The position numbers and the translations under genes are program-made. From an uncultured Paracoccaceae bacterium (lineage in GTDB: Bacteria; Pseudomonadota; Alphaproteobacteria; Rhodobacterales; Rhodobacteraceae), in assembly GCA_947492585.1 (NCBI GenBank), contig CANLND010000015.1, forward strand, positions 1 to 64,000: a stretch of DNA of 64,000 nucleotides, given 5' to 3'. Shown in pieces: positions 36,046 through 50,739 of this stretch. Within the stretch, counting starts at the first letter, position 1; each line of letters opens with the position of its first letter. The notes under the pieces were generated by a model. The model searched no databases. It saw only the letters and a list, made by a program, of their open reading frames with translations, and was not told the DNA's origin.

Positions 36046-37260
36046 CTAGTTCGTAATATCAGCAACTACATTTTCAAAATTTCCGTCGGCTAGGTCCGAT
36101 CGGGGCAGGGTCAAAACCACGCTGTACATATCCCCCCACATCGTCTCAAGAAGCGCGCTTGTTGGAAGTTCTAACAAAACTTCACGTGGTTCCTCAGTAT
36201 TGTACATGCTCTCGACTTCACCATGCGGCGTATGGCCTAGTCCGCCGCGTTCAAATAGAGTGTCATGGGCCCAAATCTGCTCAAAGCGCTTGCGACTTTC
36301 AGGCGGCAACATGTCTGGATTGGTCAAGCCTAGGCATCTTGCGCGGCGTTCAAGGAATCTTTGGTAGTCAGCTAGGTCTTCAGTGATCGGTAGGGTTTCA
36401 ACCTCAAGCATACGTTTGCCATCAGCTGTAGGGTCGAGGTATTTGGTGCTGCAGGTCGTCAGTTCATTGATTGCGGCAAAGGCAGATTGCCCATCTACCT
36501 TTGGGATGTGCCGCGCCAGGTCCGGGCTGAAAAAGGTTAGGTAAGGGGTCAGAGCATTTCGGATGGCATCAAAACGATGCTTTGAGGGGGCGAGTTTTGC
36601 CTGCTCGTGCTCAAGCCTATTGCGCATCGCTTCGGTAATTTTATCACTCTCGAGAGCGCGGTTTATCGGCCGTTCCCCCAAATCAAGTCGCGCCTGAACG
36701 TTGTCGACCAGTGCTGCAAGTGTTGGTGCGTCAAAGGGAAGATGTGCTGGGTTTGTGAAGTCGAGTGTCTCATTCTCATAGGGATGAAAAATGGGTTTTT
36801 GTGTTACTCGATTGTTGGGAGTTCCGCTTGGGGTCGGGATCTCCCCGCGATTCTCAAGAAGCGCAAACGGCCATTCGAACACGGTGCAATTCGTCGTGGG
36901 ACTAGGATCTTTTTGAGGCCCGAGCGGTCTTTGCGAAATCCAGTGGGGTGTTTGGGTAATAGGGTGTGCACGAGTTTGTAGTGCTCCATCAAAATGAAGT
37001 GCTTTCACTGCCAAGCTTACAGGGTTCATGAAAATTGCGAGATGCCCTAGTCGCGGCCCGGAGCCGGACCAAACCTGCGTTGGCACCTTTGCGAGATCTA
37101 TCTGTACAACAAAGTGCAGAGGTTCGCCTTCGATGTGTGGCCAGCCAAGGTGTTCTGGCAACTTTGGTCTGCCGTTGCACCATCCGGCTGCGTTCTCCGA
37201 AGATGAAGGGAGTAAAAGCTGAAGGATTGCGGATGGTTTTTCGTGTAGTCGCAGTTCCAT
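36046..37260 (-). CDS. DUF1963 (YwqG-like) protein inserted between nusG and rplK
   Basis: The protein is 404 residues from the ATG at 37260, or 414 from a GTG at 37290; neither has a clear ribosome site. The N-terminal third shows the DUF1963 pattern: RPKLPEHLGWPHIEGEPLHF then VVQIDLAKVP, and later LGHLAIFMNP. The middle is helical (ALVDNVQARLDLGE) and the end contains MWGDMYSVVLTLPRSDLADG. The biochemical role of the family is unknown. It is on the opposite strand to the ribosomal genes and more AT-rich than they are, consistent with acquisition. Confidence 0.75.
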   Translation of the reverse strand: MELRLHEKPSAILQLLLPSSSENAAGWCNGRPKLPEHLGWPHIEGEPLHFVVQIDLAKVPTQVWSGSGPRLGHLAIFMNPVSLAVKALHFDGALQTRAHPITQTPHWISQRPLGPQKDPSPTTNCTVFEWPFALLENRGEIPTPSGTPNNRVTQKPIFHPYENETLDFTNPAHLPFDAPTLAALVDNVQARLDLGERPINRALESDKITEAMRNRLEHEQAKLAPSKHRFDAIRNALTPYLTFFSPDLARHIPKVDGQSAFAAINELTTCSTKYLDPTADGKRMLEVETLPITEDLADYQRFLERRARCLGLTNPDMLPPESRKRFEQIWAHDTLFERGGLGHTPHGEVESMYNTEEPREVLLELPTSALLETMWGDMYSVVLTLPRSDLADGNFENVVADITN

Positions 37261-37290
37261 TTGAATCTCGTCTAAACTTTCCTGCGCCAC

Positions 37291-37711
37291 TTACCGACGG
37301 ATTTCGTTCAAATCGCTTCGGTTGAGGTATTGCAAATGAAACTGCAGTTCTTCTTTAAGTTGCGTTTTTGCTCTTAACGGCATCGTTTTGAATTCCCGAT
37401 GAATGTTGGAAATATAGATTGTGGATTAGGTGGGTTAGTTACTAAATTCTCAATTTGTCTGAATTGTCATGCCTCGCGAATATTGTGGTTCCGCCGGCGC
37501 GTTGCAAAGTACCGGCCGATCGAAAGCGGGGTGACTTTTCTTGGGTGGACGTGTCTTGGTCTTGAACGTAGTGAGTTTCCCCTGTAAGGCCCTCTCATCG
37601 TCTTCGGGCGAGATTCTCTCGTGGGAGACTCTTGGGTCGCGACCTAAGGTTCGGACCACGCAACATCGTACTGGGCATGACGCGTCATGTCCGAGTTGAA
37701 AGGAACACCAA
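37291..37711 (+). promoter_or_regulatory. leader and promoter region of the rplK-rplA operon
   Basis: This 421-base stretch has no supported gene. Its first part is AT-rich. A perfect palindrome CATGACGCGTCATG (37676-37689) lies 22 bases before the rplK start, just ahead of the GAAAGGAA ribosome site, and may form a leader hairpin. Such operons are often autoregulated by L1 binding the leader; I cannot show the L1 site by eye. Confidence 0.4.
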
Positions 37712-38137
37712 ATGGCCAAGAAGCTAGCTGGTACAATGAAACTGCAGGTTCCTGCAGGTAAAGCCAACCCTTCCCCACCAGTGGGTCCTGCGCTGGGTCA
37801 GCGCGGCATCAACATCATGGAATTCTGCAAGGCGTTCAACGCCAAGACGCAGGAACTTGAAGTTGGCGCACCTTGCCCAACCGTGATCACCTACTATCAG
37901 GACAAGTCCTTCACCATGGACATCAAGACGCCTCCTGCGTCTTATTACCTGAAGAAGGCCGCAAAAGTTAAATCCGGTGCAAACAACCCCTCGCGTGAGA
38001 TTGTTGGTTCCGTGACCGTTGCTCAGGTGAAAGAAATCGCCGAAGCGAAGATGAAAGATCTGAACGCCAACGATATCGAAGCGGCAATGCAGATCATCCT
38101 GGGCTCTGCCCGCTCTATGGGCATCGAGGTGAAGTAA
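37712..38137 (+). CDS. rplK: 50S ribosomal protein L11
   Basis: The product is 141 residues and full length. The N-terminal domain has [20 protein letters not shown], the site methylated by PrmA and contacted by thiopeptides. The C-terminal domain, with [13 protein letters not shown] and [10 protein letters not shown], binds 23S rRNA. It forms part of the GTPase-associated centre. GAAAGGAA precedes the ATG and rplA follows after one base. Confidence 0.98.
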   Translation: MAKKLAGTMKLQVPAGKANPSPPVGPALGQRGINIMEFCKAFNAKTQELEVGAPCPTVITYYQDKSFTMDIKTPPASYYLKKAAKVKSGANNPSREIVGSVTVAQVKEIAEAKMKDLNANDIEAAMQIILGSARSMGIEVK

Positions 38138-38138
38138 G

Positions 38139-38837
38139 ATGGCGAAACTCGGTAAACGTACCCGCGCATCGCGCGAAGCTTTCGCTGGCAAAAGCCTGGT
38201 GACTGTTGAAGAAGCTGTGGCGCTGATCAAAGCAAACGCGGCAACCAAGTTCGACGAAACCATCGACGTTGCGATGAACCTGGGCGTTGACACCCGTCAC
38301 GCAGACCAGATGGTTCGTGGCGTTGTAGGTCTGCCAAACGGCACCGGCAAAGCCATGCGCGTTGCAGTGTTCGCACGTGGCCCCAAGGCTGACGAAGCAA
38401 CCGCAGCTGGCGCAGACGTTGTTGGCGCAGAAGACCTGATGGAAGCCATCCAAGGTGGCAACCTGGACTTTGATCGCTGCATCGCGACTCCAGACATGAT
38501 GCCAATCGTTGGCCGTCTGGGTAAAATCCTGGGCCCCCGCAACCTGATGCCAAACCCCAAAGTTGGCACTGTGACCATGGACGTGAAAGCGGCCGTAGAA
38601 GCAGCCAAAGGTGGTGAAGTTCAGTTCAAAGCGGAAAAAGGCGGCGTTGTACACGCGGGCGTTGGCAAAGTGTCTTTTGACGAAGCCAAGCTGGTTGAAA
38701 ACATCCGTGCCTTCATTTCGGCTGTGTCCAAAGCACGCCCTGCAGGTGCCAAGGGCGCCTACATGAAGAAAATCGCACTGTCGTCCACCATGGGCCCCAG
38801 CGTGACTGTTGACGTCGACAACGCCGTCACAGAGTAA
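38139..38837 (+). CDS. rplA: 50S ribosomal protein L1
   Basis: The protein is 232 residues with the L1 hallmarks [31 protein letters not shown] and [14 protein letters not shown]. It forms the mobile L1 stalk near the exit site and typically represses its own operon by binding the leader mRNA. It follows rplK after one base and is ended by a strong terminator. Confidence 0.98.
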   Translation: MAKLGKRTRASREAFAGKSLVTVEEAVALIKANAATKFDETIDVAMNLGVDTRHADQMVRGVVGLPNGTGKAMRVAVFARGPKADEATAAGADVVGAEDLMEAIQGGNLDFDRCIATPDMMPIVGRLGKILGPRNLMPNPKVGTVTMDVKAAVEAAKGGEVQFKAEKGGVVHAGVGKVSFDEAKLVENIRAFISAVSKARPAGAKGAYMKKIALSSTMGPSVTVDVDNAVTE

Positions 38838-38862
38838 TTCAGTCCCCGTTTGGGGCTGAAGA

Positions 38863-38893
38863 GGCGGCACCCTTTTGGGGTGCCGCCTTTTTT
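38863..38893 (+). terminator. rho-independent terminator after rplA
   Basis: GGCGGCACCC pairs with GGGTGCCGCC around TTTTG and is followed by TTTTTT. A smaller CCCC-GTTT-GGGG hairpin lies just before it. It ends the rplKA transcript. Confidence 0.92.
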
Positions 38894-38975
38894 GTGTCTA
38901 AATGAGGGAGGGTGACCCCTAGTGTTGGCGCAATTCGGCGCTACAAAAGGGAGAATGCAATTTTAGGTCGATGAT

Positions 38976-39911
38976 ATGGACGTGTCCCCACTTTGGCAGG
39001 TAGGAGCCATCCTGAACGAGCCCGTCGCGGCGACGCTGCGCTTTGTGGCCTGGTATCTGGAGCAAGGCGCGCGGCAGATTACGCTGTTGTTGGATGATCC
39101 CGAGGATCCCGTGCGGGACATTCTGGCCGATCATCCGAGCCTGCGCTGTCTTCCCTGTACAGCTGACTTTTGGGCAGCGCGCGGGATGAGCGACGAGCCA
39201 CGCTTTCCAAAACGGCAGAATGCAGCCCTGACCTGGCTGTACCATCAGTACGGCGTGGCCGATGGTTGGTTTTTGAACGTGGATGCGGATGAATATATGT
39301 ATGCCGGTGAGGGCGTCGCGTCGGGTATACTGGCGCGCTGCCCGGATGATGTGCTGTCTGTACGTGTCACAACCGCGGAGGCGGTGTCGGCTGAGGGGCA
39401 GGGCAATCATTTCCGTTTGCCGATGACGGGTGCGCAATGCCGCAGTGTCTATGGCGCCGAGGCGGAGTTGTTTGCCCGGCGGCGCATGGGGCTGGTTGGG
39501 CATCCGCAGGGCAAATCGTTTACGCGCTGTGGTCACGGCAATCTGCGCTTGCGTCAGCATTGGCCAGAGGCGCGCCGCCGCGGGCGCTTGCCCGAACATG
39601 TGTTGGACGCTGCGAGCGGTAGCTATCTTTTGCATGTGATTGGGGTGGATTACTTGCGGTGGCGGGAAAAGCTGGATTGGCGGCGTGGCTCCAGCGGCTT
39701 TGCGCCGGGGTTGGCGGCGCGCATAGAAGAGATTTTGCCCGGCCCCGATCCAGAGGTGGCATTGGTGGCGCTGCATCGGGCGCTGCATTGCGCGGATGCG
39801 GCGCTTTTGCAGCGCCTGCAGGCGGAGCGCTGTCTTTTGACGTTGGAACTGCGTCTAGATCAGCTGGTTGCGCGACACTTTGGTGCGCAAGTTGCTGCAC
39901 GATATCTTTGA
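38976..39911 (+). CDS. glycosyltransferase-like protein between rplA and rplJ
   Basis: The product is 311 residues with a GT-A-like pattern: VGAILNEPVAATLRFVAWYL, LNVDADEYMY with the metal-binding DxD, then HPQGKSFTRC and a C-terminal region rich in Arg and Leu. It resembles the family 2/92 type of transferases seen near surface polysaccharide genes. It has no signal peptide and no membrane helix. It lies between two ribosomal operons with its own strong terminator upstream, so it is separately expressed. Donor and acceptor cannot be told from sequence. Confidence 0.8.
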   Translation: MDVSPLWQVGAILNEPVAATLRFVAWYLEQGARQITLLLDDPEDPVRDILADHPSLRCLPCTADFWAARGMSDEPRFPKRQNAALTWLYHQYGVADGWFLNVDADEYMYAGEGVASGILARCPDDVLSVRVTTAEAVSAEGQGNHFRLPMTGAQCRSVYGAEAELFARRRMGLVGHPQGKSFTRCGHGNLRLRQHWPEARRRGRLPEHVLDAASGSYLLHVIGVDYLRWREKLDWRRGSSGFAPGLAARIEEILPGPDPEVALVALHRALHCADAALLQRLQAERCLLTLELRLDQLVARHFGAQVAARYL

Positions 39912-40059
39912 GACGCAATTGCCTCTTGGAAATCAGTTCAATTCGCACTATTCACACCCCTGTAGCTGAGCGTGCGATTCGTCGTGCGCTTTGTTGCATT
40001 TCGTCCAAGATGGTGGGTGACCTGTCGATCGGGTCTTAATTTCCCTCCTGAGACGGGTA

Positions 40060-40201
40060 ACGACCAAAAAGATCGAGGGATTTATACCCTCGGGTGATTT
40101 TGGCTCATCCCGTAAAACGGACCTGAACGCTGGGCTCTTTTCGAAGGGTCAAGCAAATCATGAGCCGGGGTGCCTTGGTGCCCCAAAACTTGGAGAGAAC
40201 T
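40060..40201 (+). promoter_or_regulatory. structured leader of the rplJL operon
   Basis: CGAGGG (40074-40079) pairs with CCCTCG (40087-40092), and GGGG (40167-40170) with CCCC (40181-40184) near the start of rplJ, extended by G-T pairs. L10 with L7/L12 is known to repress this operon by binding such a leader in many bacteria. The exact kink-turn cannot be confirmed by eye. Confidence 0.5.
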
Positions 40202-40720
40202 GTGGATAGAGCACAAAAAGAGCAGGTGGTCGAGGAACTCGGCCAGATCTTTGAAAGCTCTGGCGTTGTGGTCGTAGCCCACTATGCCGGTCTGACAGTT
40301 GCCGAGATGCAGGATCTGCGGGCGCGCGCAAGCGAAGCCGACAGCTCCGTGCGTGTTGCCAAGAACAGGCTCGCCAAAATCGCCCTTGAGGGTAAGCCGT
40401 GTGAAAGCATGTCTGACCTGCTGACAGGGATGACCGTGCTCACCTATTCCGAAGACCCCGTTGCCGCTGCTAAGGTGGCTCAGGGTTACGCCAAAGATAA
40501 CGACAAGTTCGAAATCCTTGGTGGCGCGATGGGTGAAAATGCACTGGACGCCGCTGGTGTTGAAGCCGTTTCCAAAATGCCTTCGCGCGACGAGCTTATT
40601 GCTCAGATCGCAGGCATGCTGGGCGCACCCGCTTCGAGCATCGCTGGCGCAATTGGCGCACCTGCAAGCAACATCGCAAGCATCCTTTCGACCATCGAAG
40701 AGAAGTCGGAAGCTGCATAA
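40202..40720 (+). CDS. rplJ: 50S ribosomal protein L10
   Basis: The protein is 172 residues starting with [17 protein letters not shown] from a GTG that has GGAGAGAACT directly before it; the longer frame to 40160 adds residues foreign to the family. L10 forms the base of the stalk that carries L7/L12. Its C-terminal helix ([14 protein letters not shown]) binds L12 dimers. rplL follows 83 bases later. Confidence 0.96.
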   Translation: MDRAQKEQVVEELGQIFESSGVVVVAHYAGLTVAEMQDLRARASEADSSVRVAKNRLAKIALEGKPCESMSDLLTGMTVLTYSEDPVAAAKVAQGYAKDNDKFEILGGAMGENALDAAGVEAVSKMPSRDELIAQIAGMLGAPASSIAGAIGAPASNIASILSTIEEKSEAA

Positions 40721-40803
40721 GCGGTTGGTACTGAATGACTGGCGTGGAGCTTTGCCTACACGTTGGAACACACATACACTTTTATACGGAAAGAGCTGAT
40801 AAA

Positions 40804-41175
40804 ATGGCTGATCTGAAAGCACTCGCAGAAAGCATCGTTGGTCTGACCCTGCTGGAAGCACAAGAACTGAAAACCATCCTGAAGGATGAGTATGGCATCG
40901 AGCCCGCAGCAGGCGGCGCAGTTGTCATGGCTGCAGCTGACGCCGGCGGCGCAGCAGCAGAAGAAAAAACCGAGTTTGACGTCGTTCTGAAGAACGCCGG
41001 CTCCTCGAAAATCAACGTGATCAAAGAAGTTCGCGGCATCACCGGTCTGGGCCTGAAAGAAGCCAAAGAACTGGTTGAAGCTGGCGGCAAGATCAAAGAA
41101 GGCGTTGATAAAGCCGAAGCAGAAGACGTTAAAGCGAAGCTGGAAGCAGCTGGCGCCGAAGTCGAGCTGGCCTAA
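40804..41175 (+). CDS. rplL: 50S ribosomal protein L7/L12
   Basis: The product is 123 residues. The N-terminal dimer domain ([17 protein letters not shown]), the alanine-rich hinge, and the C-terminal factor-binding domain ([32 protein letters not shown]) are all complete. It recruits elongation factors to the ribosome. A 283-base gap to rpoB contains a CCCTTTTT...GGGGGTTTTTT stretch that may act as a partial attenuator. Confidence 0.98.
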   Translation: MADLKALAESIVGLTLLEAQELKTILKDEYGIEPAAGGAVVMAAADAGGAAAEEKTEFDVVLKNAGSSKINVIKEVRGITGLGLKEAKELVEAGGKIKEGVDKAEAEDVKAKLEAAGAEVELA

Positions 41176-41458
41176 GCGCTTATTTGGGAGAAATTGCGGG
41201 TTTCAATTTCGTTCAGAAGTTGTACCACTGCTCCCAAGTTATTGGCTGGATCTGGGGAAACCCAGGTCCAGCCTAACCTGTCTCAGTAAGGGCCCTTTTT
41301 CACGGGGGTTTTTTCTAAGGCAAGGTTTTAGGATCGGGAGGCCGCCATTCGGGACGACGGCCATGAATTGATCCAACCCTGCTGTCTCGTATGGGCAAGG
41401 TGCCGGAGCCCGGCGGTACTCTTGTTCTGGTGAGAACACTCGAAAGGTGACATCTGAC

Positions 41459-45595
<4,137 letters not shown>

Positions 45596-45648
45596 GGGCT
45601 TTTGCCCTTACTTCCCCACTCCCTTCCGCACGAATTTGAGGTATCAAA

Positions 45649-48600
45649 ATGAACCAGGAAATCACCAACAACCCGTTCAACCCGCTGACGCCGCCAAAAG
45701 TCTTTGATGAAATCAAAGTCTCGCTGGCGTCACCGGAACGGATCTTGTCGTGGTCCTATGGCGAAATCAAAAAGCCAGAAACCATCAACTACCGTACGTT
45801 CAAACCCGAGCGTGACGGCCTGTTCTGTGCGCGTATCTTTGGCCCGATCAAAGATTACGAATGCCTGTGTGGTAAATATAAACGCATGAAGTATCGCGGC
45901 GTTGTCTGCGAGAAATGTGGTGTTGAAGTTACCCTGCAAAAAGTACGCCGCGAGCGTATGGGCCACATCGAACTGGCCTCTCCAGTTGCACACATCTGGT
46001 TCCTGAAATCGCTGCCCTCCCGCATCGGCCTGATGCTGGACATGACATTGCGTGATCTGGAACGTGTTCTGTATTTCGAAAACTACGTTGTCATCGAGCC
46101 GGGTCTGACCGACCTGCAATACGGCCAGATGATGACCGAAGAAGAATACATGGACGCCCAGGACCAGTTTGGCATGGATGCCTTCACCGCCAACATCGGC
46201 GCTGAAGCAATCCGTGAAATGCTGTCACTGATCGATCTGGAATCCGAAGCCGAAACCCTGCGTGCTGAACTTGCCGAAGCCACAGGTGAGCTGAAGCCCA
46301 AAAAGATCATCAAGCGTCTGAAAGTTGTGGAATCCTTCTTGGAATCCGGCAACCGTCCTGAATGGATGATCATGACCGTTATTCCGGTCATTCCACCAGA
46401 ACTGCGCCCGCTGGTGCCTCTGGATGGTGGTCGCTTTGCGACGTCGGATCTGAACGATCTGTACCGTCGTGTGATCAACCGGAACAACCGTCTGAAGCGT
46501 CTGATCGAACTGCGCGCACCTGACATCATCGTCCGCAACGAAAAGCGGATGCTGCAGGAATCTGTTGATGCATTGTTCGACAACGGCCGTCGTGGCCGCG
46601 TGATCACCGGCGCCAACAAGCGTCCGCTGAAATCGCTGTCCGACATGCTGAAGGGTAAGCAGGGTCGCTTCCGTCAAAACCTTTTGGGGAAACGCGTCGA
46701 CTTCTCTGGTCGTTCGGTCATTGTGACCGGTCCTGAGCTGAAGCTGCACCAATGTGGTTTGCCGAAAAAGATGGCGCTCGAACTGTTCAAGCCGTTCATC
46801 TATTCGCGTCTCGAAGCCAAAGGCCTGTCTTCCACTGTGAAGCAAGCCAAGAAGCTGGTGGAAAAAGAGCGTCCCGAAGTGTGGGACATCTTGGACGAAG
46901 TCATCCGCGAACACCCCGTGATGCTGAACCGTGCGCCTACATTGCACCGTTTGGGCATTCAGGCATTTGAACCCACGCTGATCGAAGGGAAAGCGATCCA
47001 GCTGCACCCGCTGGTCTGCTCGGCGTTTAACGCGGACTTTGACGGGGACCAAATGGCGGTTCACGTTCCTCTGAGCCTTGAGGCCCAGTTGGAAGCACGT
47101 GTTCTGATGATGTCGACCAACAACGTTCTGTCGCCTGCGAACGGCGCACCAATCATCGTTCCTTCGCAGGATATGATCTTGGGTCTCTACTATGTGACTC
47201 TGGAACGCGAAGGCATGATCGGTGAAGGCAAAGTCTTCGGCACCATCGACGAAGTTCAGCATGCGCTGGACGCGGGTGAAGTGCATCTGCACACCAAAAT
47301 CACCGCGCGGATCACTCAGATCGACGAAGAAGGCAACGAAGTCTTTGAGCGGTTTGAAACCACTCCGGGCCGTGTTCTTCTGGGCGCGCTTTTGCCGAAA
47401 AACGCCAAGGCGCCGTTTGAACTGGTGAACCGTCTGTTGCGGAAACGCGAAGTTCAGCAGGTGATTGACACCGTCTACCGGTATTGCGGTCAGAAAGAGT
47501 CCGTCATCTTCTGTGACCAGATCATGTCCATGGGCTTCAAAGAAGCGTTCAAGGCCGGTATCTCGTTTGGTAAAGACGACATGGTGATCCCAGACAACAA
47601 ATGGGACATCGTCGGCGACACCCGCGATCAGGTGAAAGACTTTGAACAACAGTACATGGACGGTCTGATCACTCAGGGCGAAAAGTACAACAAAGTTGTC
47701 GACAGCTGGTCAAAGTGTAACGACAAGCTGACCGAAGCGATGATGACCACCATTTCGACCACCAAGCGGGACGAAGCGGGCGCAGAAATGGAACCGAACT
47801 CGGTTTACATGATGGCCCACTCCGGTGCGCGTGGTTCGGTTACTCAGATGCGTCAGCTGGGCGGTATGCGCGGCCTGATGGCCAAGCCAAACGGCGACAT
47901 CATCGAGACACCGGTTATCTCGAACTTTAAAGAAGGTCTGACCGTTCTTGAGTACTTCAACTCCACCCACGGTGCCCGTAAGGGTCTGTCGGATACGGCT
48001 TTGAAGACTGCGAACTCGGGTTACCTGACACGTCGTCTGGTGGACGTTGCACAAGACTGCATCGTGCGCGAAGACGATTGTGGCACCGACCGCGCCATCA
48101 CTGCCGAAGCGGCTGTGAACGACGGCGAAGTTGTAGCCTCCTTGGGCGAACGCCTTCTGGGTCGTGTGGCCGCGGATGATATCTGCAAGCCAGGCACCGA
48201 AGAAGTGATCGTTGCGGCAGGTCAGATGATCGACGAACGCATGGCAGACGCCGTTGAGGCCGCTGGTGTTCAGTCCACCCGCATCCGTTCGCCGCTGACC
48301 TGTGAAAGCGAAGAAGGTGTCTGTGCCCAGTGTTACGGTCGTGACCTTGCACGCGGTACCAAAGTGAACGAAGGCGAAGCCGTCGGGATCATCGCGGCCC
48401 AGTCGATTGGTGAACCCGGTACACAGCTGACTATGCGTACATTCCACATTGGTGGCGTTGCGCAGGGTGGCCAGCAGTCGTTCCAGGAAGCCTCGCACGA
48501 AGGTAAGGTTGTGTTCGAAAACCCCAACATGCTGGAGAACGCCAATGGCGAAACTCTGGTTGTGGGCCGGAACATGAAGCTGATCATCCAAGATGAGCAC

Positions 48601-49890
48601 GGTGAAGAACGCGCCAGCCACAAGCTGGGCTACGGCACCAAACTGTTCGTCAAAGAAGGCCAGTCCACGTTGCGCGGTGACAAACTGTACGAATGGGACC
48701 CCTACACATTGCCAATCATCGCTGAGAAATCAGCGACCGCGAAATATGTCGATCTGGTTGCCGGTCTTGCCGTGCGCGAAGAAACCGATGACGCGACAGG
48801 CATGTCTCAGAAGATCGTGATCGATTGGCGTTCTGCGCCAAAAGGATCTGACCTGAAGCCAGAAATCATTCTGGTGGACGAGAATGGCGAACCCGTTCGC
48901 AACGATCTTGGCAACCCGCTGACATACCCCATGTCTGTGGACGCCATTCTGTCCTGTGAAGACGGTGATAAGGTTCAGGCCGGTGACGTTGTTGCGCGTA
49001 TCCCGCGTGAAGGCGCCAAGACCAAGGACATTACCGGTGGTCTGCCACGGGTTGCGGAACTGTTCGAAGCGCGTCGTCCAAAAGACCACGCGATCATCGC
49101 AGAACAAGATGGTTACGTGCGCTTTGGCCGCGACTACAAGAACAAGCGTCGCATCTCGATCGAAGCCTCGGTTGAAGGTGAAGAAACCGTCGAATACATG
49201 GTGCCCAAAGGCAAGCACATCCCAGTTGTGGAAGGTGACTTTGTCCAGAAGGGTGATTACATCATGGACGGCAACCCAGCGCCGCATGACATCCTTGGCA
49301 TCATGGGTGTAGAGGCTCTGGCCAACTACATGATCGACGAAGTGCAGGACGTTTATCGTCTGCAGGGCGTGAAGATCAACGATAAGCACATCGAGGTGAT
49401 CGTTCGCCAGATGCTGCAAAAATGGGAAATCTCGGACTCGGGCGAAACCACGCTGCTCAAAGGCGAACACGTGGACAAGCAAGAGTTCGACGCCGCCAAC
49501 GAGAAAGCAATTTCCCGTGGCAAGCGTCCGGCCCAAGGTGCGCCAATTCTGTTGGGTATCACCAAGGCGTCGCTGCAAACCCGTTCGTTCATCTCTGCGG
49601 CCTCGTTCCAGGAAACCACCCGCGTTCTGACCGAAGCTTCGGTTCAGGGCAAACGCGACAAACTGGTTGGCCTCAAAGAGAACGTCATCGTGGGTCGTCT
49701 GATCCCCGCCGGTACAGGTGGCGCAACCCAGCGCATGCGTCAGGTTGCGGTCACCCGCGACAACGTTGTTCTGGAAGCCCGCCGCGAAGAGGCCGCAGCT
49801 GCGGCAGCTTTGGCCGCACCGGTCATGGAAGACGATGTCATGGGCGGCGATTTCGACAATCTGGTGGAAACACCAGAAAGCCGCGATTGA
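45649..49890 (+). CDS. rpoC: RNA polymerase beta' subunit
   Basis: The protein is 1413 residues and complete. The N-terminal zinc site is [20 protein letters not shown] (about 70-89). The catalytic Mg motif [12 protein letters not shown] lies near residue 462, and the second zinc site includes [16 protein letters not shown]. It completes the polymerase with RpoB. A terminator hairpin follows at 49935. Confidence 0.99.
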   Translation: MNQEITNNPFNPLTPPKVFDEIKVSLASPERILSWSYGEIKKPETINYRTFKPERDGLFCARIFGPIKDYECLCGKYKRMKYRGVVCEKCGVEVTLQKVRRERMGHIELASPVAHIWFLKSLPSRIGLMLDMTLRDLERVLYFENYVVIEPGLTDLQYGQMMTEEEYMDAQDQFGMDAFTANIGAEAIREMLSLIDLESEAETLRAELAEATGELKPKKIIKRLKVVESFLESGNRPEWMIMTVIPVIPPELRPLVPLDGGRFATSDLNDLYRRVINRNNRLKRLIELRAPDIIVRNEKRMLQESVDALFDNGRRGRVITGANKRPLKSLSDMLKGKQGRFRQNLLGKRVDFSGRSVIVTGPELKLHQCGLPKKMALELFKPFIYSRLEAKGLSSTVKQAKKLVEKERPEVWDILDEVIREHPVMLNRAPTLHRLGIQAFEPTLIEGKAIQLHPLVCSAFNADFDGDQMAVHVPLSLEAQLEARVLMMSTNNVLSPANGAPIIVPSQDMILGLYYVTLEREGMIGEGKVFGTIDEVQHALDAGEVHLHTKITARITQIDEEGNEVFERFETTPGRVLLGALLPKNAKAPFELVNRLLRKREVQQVIDTVYRYCGQKESVIFCDQIMSMGFKEAFKAGISFGKDDMVIPDNKWDIVGDTRDQVKDFEQQYMDGLITQGEKYNKVVDSWSKCNDKLTEAMMTTISTTKRDEAGAEMEPNSVYMMAHSGARGSVTQMRQLGGMRGLMAKPNGDIIETPVISNFKEGLTVLEYFNSTHGARKGLSDTALKTANSGYLTRRLVDVAQDCIVREDDCGTDRAITAEAAVNDGEVVASLGERLLGRVAADDICKPGTEEVIVAAGQMIDERMADAVEAAGVQSTRIRSPLTCESEEGVCAQCYGRDLARGTKVNEGEAVGIIAAQSIGEPGTQLTMRTFHIGGVAQGGQQSFQEASHEGKVVFENPNMLENANGETLVVGRNMKLIIQDEHGEERASHKLGYGTKLFVKEGQSTLRGDKLYEWDPYTLPIIAEKSATAKYVDLVAGLAVREETDDATGMSQKIVIDWRSAPKGSDLKPEIILVDENGEPVRNDLGNPLTYPMSVDAILSCEDGDKVQAGDVVARIPREGAKTKDITGGLPRVAELFEARRPKDHAIIAEQDGYVRFGRDYKNKRRISIEASVEGEETVEYMVPKGKHIPVVEGDFVQKGDYIMDGNPAPHDILGIMGVEALANYMIDEVQDVYRLQGVKINDKHIEVIVRQMLQKWEISDSGETTLLKGEHVDKQEFDAANEKAISRGKRPAQGAPILLGITKASLQTRSFISAASFQETTRVLTEASVQGKRDKLVGLKENVIVGRLIPAGTGGATQRMRQVAVTRDNVVLEARREEAAAAAALAAPVMEDDVMGGDFDNLVETPESRD

Positions 49891-49934
49891 TCTTTGATCT
49901 TGGGACTTCGGTCCTAAGTCAGTCTTGAAAATTT

Positions 49935-49968
49935 ACGCCTGTCCGATCCTATCGGGCAGGCGTTATTT
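49935..49968 (+). terminator. rho-independent terminator after rpoC
   Basis: ACGCCTGTCCGAT pairs with ATCGGGCAGGCGT (one G-T pair) around CCT and is followed by TATTTTG. It ends the rpoBC transcript 45 bases after the stop. Confidence 0.88.
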
Positions 49969-50029
49969 TGTGTGCCGTTCGTGTAAATATACTCTATGTT
50001 GATCGATCTGAAATCGGCAGAGGTATGGC

Positions 50030-50569
50030 ATGAAGTTTTTGGCACTATCGGGCAGCGCGCGTTCGGGATCCACGAACACCGCATTGCTGCAGGCTTTGGC
50101 GGCAGTTGCTGCGCCGGATGACATTGATGTGTTTGCGCAGGTGCACCATCTGCCGGTGTTTTCTCCAGATCTTGAATATGCGCCCCTGCCTGCGGCGCTG
50201 CTGGAATTTTTGTCCAAACTGGACGGTTGTGATGGGCTGATCGTCGCAAGCCCTGAATATATTCACGCCATTCCCGGAGGTCTGAAAAACGCGTTGGACT
50301 GGTTGGTGTCGCGCGATGAGATCATTGGAAAACCCATCGCGATCATACATGGATCCCCGCGTGGAGATGACATGTTGGCGCAGCTTCGCCTTGTGCTGTC
50401 CACCGTCAGTGCAGGCTTTACGCCCAAGATCTTTGCGCGGTTCTCGCTGCTGAAACAGTCACCAGATCAGGTGCGCGCGCAGATGGATTTACCGCACAAT
50501 CAACAGGCGTTGGTTGATTTTCTGGCACAATTCAGGGCGCATTGTCAGGCGCAGAGCGCGGACAGTTAA
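50030..50569 (+). CDS. NAD(P)H-dependent FMN reductase
   Basis: This is a flavodoxin-like reductase of 179 residues. The FMN phosphate loop is LSGSARSGSTNTALLQAL at the N-terminus, and ASPEYIHAIPGGLKNALDWL is the family signature of the NADPH-dependent FMN/azo/quinone reductases. It would reduce FMN, quinones or chromate in the cytosol. It stands alone after the rpoC terminator, and I see no clue to its exact substrate. Confidence 0.87.
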   Translation: MKFLALSGSARSGSTNTALLQALAAVAAPDDIDVFAQVHHLPVFSPDLEYAPLPAALLEFLSKLDGCDGLIVASPEYIHAIPGGLKNALDWLVSRDEIIGKPIAIIHGSPRGDDMLAQLRLVLSTVSAGFTPKIFARFSLLKQSPDQVRAQMDLPHNQQALVDFLAQFRAHCQAQSADS

Positions 50570-50739
50570 AATGCGAAGGACTTTTGCATCCCCATTGGGG
50601 CGCGCTTGCGAAAACCAGCCAAGATGGCAGAAATTGCCTGCGATTTTTTGCACACAGATGATAGCGCCACCGCCCTATCGGTTGAGTTAAACAGCAGCCC
50701 GGTTACAGTTGTCAAAGCAAGGGGCAGGAGCCAACATCG

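Noticed and set aside
38115-38870. Antisense open frame opposite rplA
   Set aside because: Shadow of the ribosomal gene; rich in His/Cys/Phe as expected from the complement of its codons.
46225-49578. Antisense open frames opposite rpoC
   Set aside because: Same reason: codon-bias shadows with no motifs or ribosome sites.
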